Below, piece after piece: positions 1-10,672 of a stretch of 64,000 nt of DNA. The translations under genes were made by a program, and so were the position numbers. This DNA is from Aphrophora alni. Its lineage: Eukaryota > Arthropoda > Insecta > Hemiptera > Aphrophoridae. The first letter of the stretch is position 1, and each line of letters opens with the position of its first letter. The notes under the pieces are model-generated. The model saw only the letters and a list, made by a program, of their open reading frames with translations. It was not told the origin of the DNA and searched no databases. Where the stretch lies: contig OY740768.1 of the NCBI GenBank assembly GCA_963513935.1, forward strand, positions 69,118,231-69,182,230. Direction: 5' to 3'.

Positions 1-2195
1 GATTTATTAACTGTAATCTCAAGTTAAACTTCATTAAATTGAAGAAATTAGTAAAACGCAATTTAATCCTCGGCGCTCACTATAGTGGCAAACCCGAGGA
101 GACCTTGCTGGATATACACCTTTTTCGTGTAGTCTTAGGTTACATCTTGTACATATCCTGTACTAGACCAACTCTTCTAAGACAATGGAACATCATCCTG
201 CAATTTTATAGTATCCTGATATGTTAGAATCAAAGAAAGAGCAAAGTCAAATCCCATTTTTGATGTCATTTGGCGTCGCGGGTTCGCAAGAAAGATTTTT
301 TTTATTCTGAAAACGATGGCGTGCCCTTAAGGAAAGGAAATACCCAAATTATAAGTTTTATAATTTAGCGATTCCAGACTTTTTAGTCACTGAATCTTTT
401 TTACTGGCTGACTAGATAGATATGAATTTTATTTTCACTTTCAAGACACATAAAAATCAAAAATAGTTGTAACAAAAATCTCCGACTGCCTGCCTATCCG
501 ACTTACTGACCCCCCCCCCCCCTTTCACTCAGAGACTGTGCGCGGCAGTGGCATTCCCGAAGGACCTAACTGGATCTACTACTACACTCTTTTCCATGTA
601 GTCTTGGATTAAATCCCTCTCTTCCATTAATTCCTCTAAAGTCTCTCTTGACCAACTCTGGTTCTTTTCTGATCATGGTGGCTTACGGGGGTGGCTTACA
701 TAATAAAATTTCTCAATTTTAATAGCTCCTTTCATATAGGTAAAAAAAACTCTCTATAAATTCTTATTAGAACTGCACACCTACAATGTAATTAATTATT
801 TTGGTGGTTAAAATTTATTTATTTAATTTTCTATGAAAAACTTTCTATTTATTTATCTTGACTTTTTTTTACAGACTGCGCATGCTCTTAGGCCTACCTT
901 CCTTCCCCCCCTCTCTCTCTCTCTCTCTCACACAGTGTGGGAACTCCGAACCTTGACAGATCCAACAACTACTCCTGCCTACTAGGAGAATAGAGCTTTG
1001 CAAGGGTTTATTCAACGCCTGCAACAACGTCCGTTACATTTCCTTGAAATAATTAAATACACTCCAGTTTGTCATGAATTACAAAGTACTGTAAAGAGAC
1101 CCTCTTCTTAACTGAATTATAATTTTATTTCTATATTAGACACACTTATAGTGGAGACAAGTAATATAGTATTTATATTATTATAGGAAATAGCTCCTTG
1201 AGCATATATGGGTGCCGTGTATACTCAACCTGTCAGACTGTGTGTGGGTGTTCTTTTAAGACAAATAATCCTTGATTAATTTTAGTACAAACTGTGTTCA
1301 CCATAACTCATACTCTAAAATAGCTACTTAGCAATTAGCAAAATATTGAAAGAAACAAAACGGTCTTGTATTCTTAGAAAGTCTCACCTGGCTGAGATAT
1401 CAACAGCTTCCACTTTAACTATTATAATACGTTTTTAACTTTCTACTGACTTACCTATTATCTTGTGAAATACCATTCGAAAGGTTTATTTATAATTAAG
1501 AACAAAATTAATGACACCTATAAAAAGTCTGTAAGACACCCCAAATCAAAATTACAGGCTAAAAACTATCACTATAACGCCGAAACTTGTGTATTTTTTC
1601 GGGAAATTCGGGTCTAGGTGTTCGATCGCTATAAGGAAAGAAGATTAAGGAGAAAATTTAATATTGAATGAAAACAACAATTTGAAGTTTTCTGCTTCTT
1701 ACAAAGGCTACAGAATAACCAAAAGTCATCCACTACTGTACTTCCCTTTATTGTAATAGAGTAATGAGAGTTATGAGTATATTAAATAATAACCAATAAG
1801 GACAGAGTTCATTCAATGTGTTTGTAGTATTAAACCTATGATATGTGATCACCTTTTGGTACTTAGTTTCTTAATTAAATGTAATCACAATGTTGATTTC
1901 TATTTTCAAAAATAAGTCTCATTATCTAATTTTTTTTAAATATATTTGTGCAATTAGATTTTAATAAAAAAAATTAGGTTTAAAACCCCTTCTTTTTTAT
2001 ACATTTCGGTTGAGCCTGGCAGTTTGAGTATTTGAGTGGCTTTTTCACCGATATCTCCTGAATCGACATTTTTTAAATTTATCTAATACGACTAATATAG
2101 CCTACAGGGGATACTTACTAAAATGTTATCCAAATTATTAGAGCCGATTATGAGAAATGTAAATGTTGTGTTTTTTAGTCTGAAGGCAGTATTTG

Positions 2196-2226
<31 letters not shown>

Positions 2227-2348
2227 AAAAAAGGAAAAAGTGTGCAAATGCGGCCAAAATATGTTCACTATTTTTGTACGGACAAGAAACAGGACTTTAT
2301 TCCTCTAATATCGACGGTATTTATTATAACCATTTCTGATTTGATATT
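1..2348. other. Gene-free stretch with dispersed repeats
   Basis: No coding region can be supported here. The stretch holds two copies of a dispersed repeat (about 60-215 and 540-690), a poly-C run at 510-522, a CT microsatellite at 911-928 and a poly-A run at about 2199-2221. The short ORFs at 39-227 and 2123-2308 lie over the repeat copy and the poly-A run and are not believable genes. Confidence 0.55.
540..690 (-). repeat. Dispersed repeat family A, copy (second copy at about 60-215)
   Basis: Read on the minus strand, this segment shares ordered blocks with 46573-46755: a GAAAAGAAC-type block, GAGTTGGTCAAGA, then AAGACTACATGGAAAA and ATCCAGTTAGG. A more diverged copy lies at about 60-215. 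Shorter head pieces (CTCTAATAGCATCAG-like) occur at about 14982-15025, 52570-52590 and 60708-60745. It is an interspersed repeat of unknown class. I see no tRNA-like A or B boxes, so I do not call it a SINE. Confidence 0.5.
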
Positions 2349-2436
2349 ATTAGGAAAATATATGATAGGAAATATTTATACATTGAACAGACCAGTCAAT
2401 TATTAGGTTTTATTGTGAAGTAAACAAAGACTAGAT
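2349..2436 (+). repeat. Direct repeat, left copy (right copy 4108-4198)
   Basis: These 88 bases recur nearly unchanged at 4108-4198; the only clear difference is a few bases in an ATATA run. Both copies start ATTAGGAAAATATA and end AAACAAAGACTAGAT. They bracket the piggyBac-like remnant at 2440-4107. This is far too long for a transposon target duplication, so it suggests a local duplication or terminal repeats. Confidence 0.75.
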
Positions 2437-2439
2437 CCA

Positions 2440-4107
2440 ACCCTTGAAGTGCTCCATGCTAACGTTTTTACGTTTTTTTCATCGGGCAAGCATAATTTCA
2501 AAAATTCGCCAAAAATAGAAATTCTATCCCAATCATAAAGTGATCCATAGCTTTTTTTTAGGAAAAAGTCCAAATTATTCATATATGTAACTAAAAATTT
2601 GATTGGTGCAAAATTGTAAAAGTTATAAGCTCAGGAAGCAAAAATTTTCAAAAGCGGAAATAAAATTTTCTAAATTCAGGCCAAAATAAATACTATTACA
2701 TATTTTTTGTAATTTTATCCAAAATATACAAAAGTTTCATAATTTAGTTGTGAATAGAAATATGTAAAAACTTTTACCAAATTCAAAGTAGTTTTTATGA
2801 AATAGAATTTTTTATGTCCGTACTACACAAACGCCACTAAAATTAGGCCTATTTTGAAACATCAATCTAAAATGTATCCTTTACCCAAAAATGAAATTTT
2901 ATTATACCAAATTGTAGAGAATAATCATAGAATAGAACTGTAAGCTTGAACATTTTATATAACTTTCCATTTTGTAATCAGAAATTACGAAACGAAAAAA
3001 AAGTATAAACGATTCACGAATTTCCACAAAAATTCTATAAATAGTTATGTTCATAAACACTTATGAAACACATTGATCATCTTCGGAAGAACTATCAAAG
3101 TTTTCCCCAGGAAGATCAACATTTAGAAGATCTAACAATCCTCTTGTCTGAATAGGTTGGGACCCTTCCTGGCTATGTTCCCACCCTTCAATTTCGTTCT
3201 CCAGATCTGAGAGTCCGGAGTCAGGATCTTCTTCCATAAGCTCCCTCAGATCTGAAGACCTAAGATAATCCCTATTTGCCATTGTTTTTTATTTTTATCG
3301 TAAATAAAAGTTTATTTATGTACAATTAGGCTTGGCCTAGGCTTTCTGAAAAATAACAAATAAAACCCTACTAAATAAACCTTTTATAAAACGAATTTCA
3401 CTAAACAAACACAATAACAAACACTACACTTATTTATTTATATATAAAACACAATTTCATAAACGTTATTCACTATAAATCACCAAAATAATATTTCAGA
3501 TCAAACACTTACATCAAGAAACACTAAATGTGGCTTGAGAGAAAATGGCGGAGGCCTTACACTTTCAACGGAAAAATGCAAGTTTTGCCGGTAAAATACT
3601 GTCAACTCAACAAAGCTAAAAGTAAAAAACCAAATACCAAAGGAATCAGTGAAGCTCTTTATCTACAAAACCGTGTAAAAATAATTTTAAAAACACTTGA
3701 TCTGTGCAAATAGCAAGGCTTTACGCGATCGCATAGATATAACAAACTGTCAACGTAATCTAGGATTTGAAAGCAGTGGTAGAGAGTTCGAAATTCAAGC
3801 TTTCTATTGGTACAAATATCATTGTATCAAAGTCAGTGTATATAACGGGTATAGGTCCTGAAAGTTGACGAAATTCAAATGTTGCGTCGTCCAGTTTGAC
3901 GCTCGAATCAGCTGTTTAGAGTTCTGCAATGATTCCATCGATCATTAGACATGTTAATATTCATTTTAGAAAACTATGGTAAATACAAAGATAAATTTTG
4001 AAAAGTTTCCTTTCCAACGGTATAAAGTTTATTGAGTGAGATTGGATGACAATTAGTGGGTCAAATCCAAAGTACTGCAATATATTGCAGTTTGGCTATT
4101 CAAGGGT
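2440..4107. mobile_element. PiggyBac-like remnant between direct repeats
   Basis: The segment begins ACCCTTGAA (2440-2448) and ends with its reverse complement TTCAAGGGT (4099-4107), giving 9-bp terminal inverted repeats. It carries a minus-strand ORF like a piggyBac transposase N-terminus (3061-3282) but no catalytic domain. Known piggyBac elements start CCC/CCT and insert at TTAA. The flanks here are CCAA and TATT, so the TTAA sites are absent or mutated. A non-autonomous or internally deleted piggyBac-like element is the best reading. The rest of the interior is AT-rich with nothing recognisable. Confidence 0.4.
3061..3282 (-). pseudogene. PiggyBac transposase N-terminal fragment
   Basis: This 73-codon ORF starts at an ATG (3280-3282). 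It encodes an acidic, Asp/Glu/Ser-rich peptide beginning MANRDYLRSSDLRELMEEDP and ending in an SSSEDD stretch. Low-complexity acidic N-termini of this kind precede the DDE domain in piggyBac transposases, and 9-bp inverted repeats frame the region. No DDE domain, IDES or DNW motif follows in any frame, so if the assignment is right the gene is only an N-terminal stub. It could be a chance acidic ORF; a protein search against insect piggyBac N-termini would settle it. Confidence 0.35.
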
Positions 4108-4198
4108 ATTAGGAAAATATAATATAATAGGAAATATTTATACATTGAACAGACCAGTCAATTATTAGGTTTTATTGTGAAGTAAACAAAGACTAGAT
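4108..4198 (+). repeat. Direct repeat, right copy
   Basis: Right-hand copy of the direct repeat at 2349-2436. After the shared ACTAGAT the right copy continues TCTTAAG, which contains a TTAA. The left copy continues CCAACCCTTGAA into the element. The right copy may therefore preserve the pre-insertion target. Confidence 0.7.
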
Positions 4199-4657
4199 TC
4201 TTAAGTTTCTAAGCATAATAATTACAATATATAATTAATTGTGAAAAAACACAAATGAGCCTTGGCTTCCACCATTAAACGCTCTATTTTAACATTTACT
4301 ATTTACGCTGTGGACGCGTTTATATCACAAGCGAAGCAAGTTTCGACCCTATAATGGTTAAAGATGGCGTCCTCTCTAAAGGCTACCGTATTTGTCGGTG
4401 GATAGTTTGGTTAGGTTGTTATTTGGTTTAGGCAATTGGATGAGGTGGAAAGTTTGTTTAATGTTTTCACAATGCTTATTTACTTTTCCTTAGTCACTGT
4501 ATTAGACAACATCAATTGGTTCTGTATTGTAGGCTTTATATATATAGTTTACATTTGGACTTTTTATACTGGTCTGTCAAAAAGGTCCTTTTATAACACC
4601 TGATCGTTATAAATCCAGACAATTCTAAAAATATAGAGACAATGTATTTCCAAATAA
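4199..4657. other. Gene-free stretch
   Basis: I see no ORF, splice-bounded exon or tandem repeat here. Confidence 0.4.
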
Positions 4658-5020
4658 TTACTCTCTGGGAATCGAATGGCGATATCAGGATTTGGGTAAA
4701 AAGTCCATAAAAGGACCCCGTGGGGCTGGGAACGTTAATTATTTCAAATTCGGATTCTGCGGGAAATTTTACATTTATGGGGCCCTAGGCCACTTTGTAG
4801 GTCCTTTAAAAACATCTAAAGCGGTCTGTATAAGCACAATTCAAAATCTGCTATAGGGGCTATTACGTATTTGGGGGTAAAATTTCCCTCAGAATCCGAA
4901 TATCAAAAAAAAAAAAAAAAAAAAATTACGTATTGAAATTTCAAAGCTGGGCCTCAAGGGTCTCTTTTATGGGACCTTGGAAGCAAAATGTTATATCGCC
5001 ATTTGATTCCTAGAGAGAAA
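4658..5020. mobile_element. Foldback element with long imperfect inverted repeats
   Basis: The left arm (about 4658-4782) and right arm (about 4878-5020) are reverse complements at roughly 80 percent. Shared blocks run in order: CTCTCTGGGAATC/CTCTCTAGGAATC, AATGGCGATAT, CCATAAAAG, GGGGCTGGG/GGCCCAGC, then TTCGGATTCTG with GGGAAATTTTAC. The right arm also carries a poly-A run (about 4908-4924). A transcript would fold into one long hairpin. There is no coding capacity, and no target duplication is obvious. Confidence 0.65.
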
Positions 5021-6892
5021 ATATATAATATATATAATTTTCATTAGATATGGGTTAATTTTGACGTAAAAAGTAAAAATTTGCTCAAAAGTAAGGCCTA
5101 TTTTCAAAAATTCACCAAAAATATTATTATTATGCGAAACCCAAGTTTTTATTACCGATGTTCCTAAAAAAGGTATGTAGGCTAGATGTGTGTAATCCAA
5201 AAGAAATTATATGTACAAATTTTGGAGTTATTACATCAAGAATCAAAAAATCATCCGGTAACCGAGGCAAAAATTCTACAGAAATAAAGGTATACCATAT
5301 AAAAAAAAATTTAGAATTTTTTGATACAGTATACAAAAAAGTTTTGCAATATAGTAGTTGTGAATATGTTGGTAAAAATAACAATAAAATTTCCAAAACT
5401 CCTTGTTACCTTACAGCCAACATTTTGTTTTTTTACTTAAAAATTTGTATCTTAACAACGGGTAAGTTGTATTGAATTGAAAAATTTGCAGCTGTATAAT
5501 TTAAAAAGATTTAATTATTTTTTTAAAATTATTACTAAAAGCACTTAATATTTCAAATCTTTCAAGAAGTTAAATTTATACGGTTTTTTATTTAGTTAAT
5601 AGGCATTCTCTCTTCTGAGTCAATCTGCTGGTAAGAAGGGTTTTGGAGCAAAACTTCGATTTTACGCATAAAAAATATGCAATTTTTGGAATATTTTATA
5701 ACTTTTTTGCATGATTATGCATCTACGGAACATTAGCTTTCTAACGGTATTTTATTTATTGCGATAGGACGAGGCTAAGTGGCGAAATGTTGAATTGCAA
5801 AATACGTCTTTTTCGGCGTCGCCTCATTTGTGGTCCGTCTAGCGTTTAAAAGGTTCCCTTTCCTTAGATGTCCTAACAGGAGCATATAAAAGATAAGAAG
5901 TTCTTGAGAACACAAAACTTGACTGCTGTAATGTGGGGACTGATTACTTTGTAGCCATGTTAAGTATATTGATTACATCAATACCTATAACGGGTTTGTT
6001 TGTTTAATTCTAAGGAGAACGTTTTGAATAATTAATTTATAAAATTGAACAGTAGACATTATTTATTAAATATAATAAAATTTTAATAAATTTAATAAAT
6101 AATTCGAAATAAAAAATTTTAAAATTATAAATTTATTTTGAATTCGCCAAATTGTACGAACAAGATTTATTTTATTGAAATTGACTAAATTCAGAAATAA
6201 AGGTGGGATTTCATGAAATATGATAAACTTAAAACGCAAATATAACAAATAAAATAATACATTTGATTATATTAACACGTTGACAAATGTCAATAATTAT
6301 TAAAAACAAAGTTTAAAATACTTTTACTAATTCGGACATTGTGGATTTACAAACATGATTTATTCAAATAATATAATATCTGTGTAACCACAGAGAAGAA
6401 AGAGTGTGTTTACCTTTTGTCTGTAGACTAATAAGTAAAATTGGTGGTAAATTACTGCAATCGAGGATCGGCGTACTATGTTTGGTGGGCTTGTCAGGGT
6501 GACATGACTTTGATATGAAGCACGCGGGAAGAGCTTTCTTCACTGCTGAACCTACCAGGATACGATAAGCAAATACCAGTTTACTAAAACTACCCGGACA
6601 ATCATTGTAATTATTTCAATAAAAACACAACGCGGATGAAGGCAAATATTGCACAGACATTCTCACAGTTATAAACACTAATTACAATTAACAAACTAAA
6701 ACATAATATTTTGTTGAAACATTAAAATAAAATACTGCATAGAACAATATAAAGAAAGAAGAGCTTCTCTAAATAATATTGTATCACTCATAACACTGTA
6801 GGCTACAGGCGCGTTTACACTGGCAACAAAACATGTTTATAAACAGTGTTTCGGAACAGTTTTAACATGATAAAGAGTCCGTTCCATTTTTG

Positions 6893-6928
<36 letters not shown>

Positions 6929-7417
6929 ATTTTGCAGTCATAATTTCAATGAAAATTTTTAATTCAAACGATTGTTCCCACAAAGTACACAGTAAAATTA
7001 ATCAAGTACTATCGCCATCTAACGGTAAAACTAGGTGCTATGATTTAGTCACACAAACAATAAAATGAACATACAAATAATAAAACCAAGGCTACTTAAT
7101 AAAAAATTGTAGTAAACTCAGTTAGGTAACAATTTTTTCGTCATATTGCTTCAAAAACAGCTCTTTTCAATTGAAATGCTAAAGTTGTTCTTTTTAGTCC
7201 TAGAACCTAAAAACATCAACTAAGGTCGAGGTCATCAACTGTTACTTCGTTTATACGAATTATTTAACGATTGTGAAGCATCAATAAAAACAACTGATAC
7301 TCTCGATTGTAAATAACCGTTACAACAGCTGTTACCATTTATTTGAAAGTAAATAGGTTATAATATTTAGTTTTTATGAAATTGTTTTCTTATATTATTT
7401 GCAGTATATCGAAAAAA
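5021..7417. other. Gene-free stretch
   Basis: AT-rich. Overlapping short ORFs on both strands at 5130-5475 have no recognisable domain and I treat them as chance. It contains dispersed family B at 5638-5805 and a poly-A run at about 6892-6926. A phrase at about 6809-6850 (CAGGCGCGTTTACACTGGC) resembles the ends of hAT-type MITEs, but no partner end was found. Confidence 0.4.
5638..5805 (+). repeat. Dispersed repeat family B, copy 1
   Basis: Shares an ordered set of blocks with 48690-48880: TTTGGAATATT, GCATGATTATG, ATCTACGGAACATTAGCTTT, AACGGTATTTTATTTATTGC, then CGAAATGTTGAATTGCAAAA. Parts recur reversed at about 36540-36665 and 53415-53489. It is an interspersed repeat of unknown class without coding potential. 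Confidence 0.6.
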
Positions 7418-7520
7418 TATAGTTCATCACTTGGACCAAAAGAAGCTTTTCGATCCTCGTTCATTTTCCACTTGAGCTTGTATTGAAAAGCTTCACTTTT
7501 GGTACTAGTGATGAACTATA
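7418..7520. repeat. Compact near-perfect hairpin (pre-miRNA-sized inverted repeat)
   Basis: The left arm 7418-7451 and right arm 7485-7520 are reverse complements except for two mismatches and a 2-base bulge, separated by a 33-base loop. The outer 13 bases (TATAGTTCATCAC) pair perfectly, as do CCAAAAG and AAGCTTTTC. The 103-base whole is the size of an insect pre-miRNA or a very small MITE. No expression evidence is available. Confidence 0.6.
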
Positions 7521-10075
7521 CTATTTTTATTAGTTTGAGACATATAAAACGTAATCTGATTTTTTATGAACAAACATTATACAAAGCAGAGCGCGTTAAT
7601 ATTTATAGTTTTCATCGTATTTTCAAGCAGAACCTGGTTATTGAAGAGACAAACAGAGAGTTCTGTGGTTTTATTATTGAATCAGGACAATAACGCCTCG
7701 TTGCTGGTTATGTGTTTTATTTAATTATTATTTACTTTAATAAGTTGTATAAGAAGCTTAAAGTAATTATTCGTATTATTTCTTTAAAATACAATGAAAT
7801 GATAAAATCAATTTAAAAAAAAAAATCTGGTTTTTAAATAGACTCTTACGATGTAGTTTTCCTATTTCAAATTTTTAAAGTTGGTATTAGCTATCACGCA
7901 ATATTGAGAGTGTTTCAGGAGAAAAACTTTGGTATGTGGAAAAGTTACTCCTTCCTGTTTTATTAAAAAATAAAGATGAAATAAAGTTTAAATTTCATCA
8001 TAACAAAGGTAGATAACAAAATTGTAAATAGTTAAAAGATGTCATATAGTCTACAAATAAAAGTGGTAAAAAATTATAAACAATGAAGAACTTGATGAAA
8101 AACATCCATTTGTGTATGTTTTACAAAATATTAATTGGAGTTTTCTCTTATAATTTGCTGATGTATATATAATTCTAAAATCTCTAGGCACACTACATTA
8201 TTCTATTATTTTGTGGAAATGCGTACATATATAATCACAACACGATACTCCCTGATCTGATTGAAAGAAACTAACTAGTCTGAACTGAAACTAATTAACC
8301 CGCAAGGAAACTTGAATTTTCAGATGTGTCGGAAGAGCAATTTGTGGAGTCGTCAATATAATTTATCAATTATTAACTTTAAAAGATGTGATTCAGTTTA
8401 TCCCAATAAATGGTTCTTATCCAAGAATACATTTAATGATTGTGGTTAAGGTTTGTTAATATTTTATTTTGCTATTGATCTGAATAAGGTAAATCTTCAT
8501 TACCTTTAATTGGCATTTAAAATTCCGTTTTGCAAACTTTAAAAATGCCCGCCAATATCCAATATGGTGGCCAACTTTAAAATTTCTCATTGAACTTATA
8601 TTTTTCCTACTTACCATTCTTGAATCCGAGTTTAAACTATCAGGCACATTATATGAAGTATATAAACAATAGTGCATAATTAAACGTAAATTTGTAGAAC
8701 GCATAAAATCTAGTTAAATAGAAATTAAATATACACAAAAAATCATACGGTATAAATGTGATCAGATGTTATTAGGCCTCCATTGTTGAGTTCACAACAG
8801 ATCGTTTCCTGACCTTAAATGAAACGAACGATTGTAGCTGTTAATGTACGGTATGTGTGGAACAAAACGGTATTTTTGTAATTACACTTTTGTTTAACTA
8901 TCTTATCTACTTTATCTTTTATTTTTGTTTTTAATTATTGTAATTATTAATGTTATTGTTTTATTAATTTAAACTCTTTTTACTTTGAAATATATTTATT
9001 TATATTCTTTACGTTTTCATTAATTTCATTTCACAATGGAGTTAAAGGTTGATATGACATAAAACTATTTTACATCCCTTAAGAACAGCCTAATGGCAGC
9101 AAATACAAAATAAAAGAGTACTTGATCGACGGTCTCTTTTAACGATTGCGTTAGTCAAAATTTAAAATAAGTTAATCTTTTAAGTAAACAAAGCAATGTC
9201 ATAATCTCAAGATCTTTAAGTAGACATTTTGACGTATTTCAAAGGTAATCAAAACGTCTATAAGTGAAGCATCTTAATTGTCGTTCGGCTCAGTGGCAAA
9301 TGTCCTGAAAACATAAATATCGTACATACCAGGCTATTTAGATCAGGCTTTGTTCCATAGCTATGAAATAATAAGGTGTCCTCATTTTTGTGGTTGGTTA
9401 ACTGAAAAGGCAAACCATTCGAATAATTAGTTGTCCAATGAAATTTGGATTCAAGAGACTAACTTTTCAAATAACTAAACATACAATAGGAGAAGTAGTA
9501 AGTATTGTAAGCGAAGGAAGGAACCAAATGAGGTTTATAATAAACTGGTGGTGTGCAATTCTAAACAATAGAATTTTAGCAATCTAGTTTTATCAAGGAT
9601 CACATACAAGGATATTGTGCACTTAAATATTGTCGGAAGTACTTATAGTTTAATGTTTAAGTCTTCCTTTATAGAGAATAATGCATCTCATGTTCCAGGT
9701 TAATAAGTAGCATATTAGATGTACTTTCTTACTCAATCTGTATGTATACACACACAACTCATAGTTTTAGACTTATTGTATGAGGAGTTACTCAACATTC
9801 TGAAGTAGTAACAATTTTTAACGTTGAAAGTTACTGTTATTATTGTAACAACCATGTTTTTTTGTAATAAGAATTAGTAAATGTAATATTTCCTTCCCAG
9901 TATATTTTGTCGTCCTAACAATTTTACTTTTTTAAATCTTCATAATTATAATAAGAAACAGTGTTCATGTTTCTACTTATTGATGGAATAACTGAATCGA
10001 TACATTTGCTTTGTGTTATTGTTTAGAACAGATATTCTAAAAAAAAAAAAAAAAAAAAAAACTTATAAATAATAG
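7521..10075. other. Gene-free stretch
   Basis: AT-rich. A minus ORF at 8456-8704 has no domain; part of it (about 8540-8600) contains a CCAATATGGTGGCC phrase of a kind common in dispersed repeats. A poly-A run at about 10040-10061 precedes the MITE. Nothing else is supported. Confidence 0.4.
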
Positions 10076-10399
10076 CAATGACTACATAAATACTATAAGA
10101 CACGACATAGGATAGGGAAATAGTCTACGCTTTACGGGTGCTGTTCGTCACAAGTTTGACACACAGCTATCAGAAAGCGCTAGCAGCAGGTGCTTGACTG
10201 TACGTATCCCACTTGGTTGAGACTGTACAACTGTTGACACAGCATAGTCAGTGTTGTCAGTTCGTGCGCTGAGATAAGCGATGCTCGACCTTCCCTCGCA
10301 TCTCTGGTCCCATATGTGGCATCAGTGCGCAACTGAAACATTGTTTGACCGTAGAGCCACCTAGCGCCAGTCACATCAACTTCAGATTCTCTAGCAAAG

Positions 10400-10413
10400 A
10401 GCGACAGCTCCAC
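10400..10413. repeat. 14-bp target-site duplication, left copy (right copy 13951-13964)
   Basis: AGCGACAGCTCCAC occurs directly before the 5' end of the non-LTR element and again immediately after its poly-A tail. This fixes both insertion boundaries and shows target-primed reverse transcription into the MITE. Confidence 0.93.
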
Positions 10414-10415
10414 CA

Positions 10416-10658
10416 CAGACACCCACATCCAAAACCACTCTAGCCCAGAACAACACAACACAGCCCAATTCAGGCACATCCGACTCCAACACGGATTCAT
10501 TCCAAAACTCCATTGAATCCGTCCTAAGATTGTTAAACCCAGCTTTCACCTAGGACGCATTTCTTCCTGCTTTCCTACAACTCCTATTATCCCTAATGAC
10601 TACGTACCCCCAACACTACCTTTTCGTCCTTCCTGACCTCCCTCCTCAACACCATTAA
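10416..10658 (+). pseudogene. ORF1 (gag-like) C-terminal remnant of the non-LTR element
   Basis: In the frame from 10416 an 80-codon open stretch is broken only by TAG at 10551-10553 and ends with TAA at 10656-10658, just before the ORF2 ATG at 10673. The peptide begins Thr/Pro/Asn/Gln/Ser-rich and ends in a hydrophobic leucine-rich segment. This is compatible with the tail of a jockey-type ORF1 after its zinc knuckles, which would lie in the missing 5' part. No zinc knuckle is present, so the assignment rests on position and composition. Confidence 0.55.
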
Positions 10659-10672
10659 ATCCGTAAATAATA

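Noticed and set aside
2123..2308. 61-codon ORF with poly-Lys
   Set aside because: Reads through a poly-A run.
3775..3800. tRNA B-box-like GAGTTCGAAATTC
   Set aside because: No A box or cloverleaf around it; likewise GTTCGAAACC near 56103.
5130..5475. Overlapping 88- and 105-codon ORFs on opposite strands
   Set aside because: AT-rich, no domain, no supporting signals.
10180..10500. 106-codon minus ORF
   Set aside because: It runs from the retrotransposon into the MITE interior across the insertion site, so it cannot be an ancestral gene; no domain seen.
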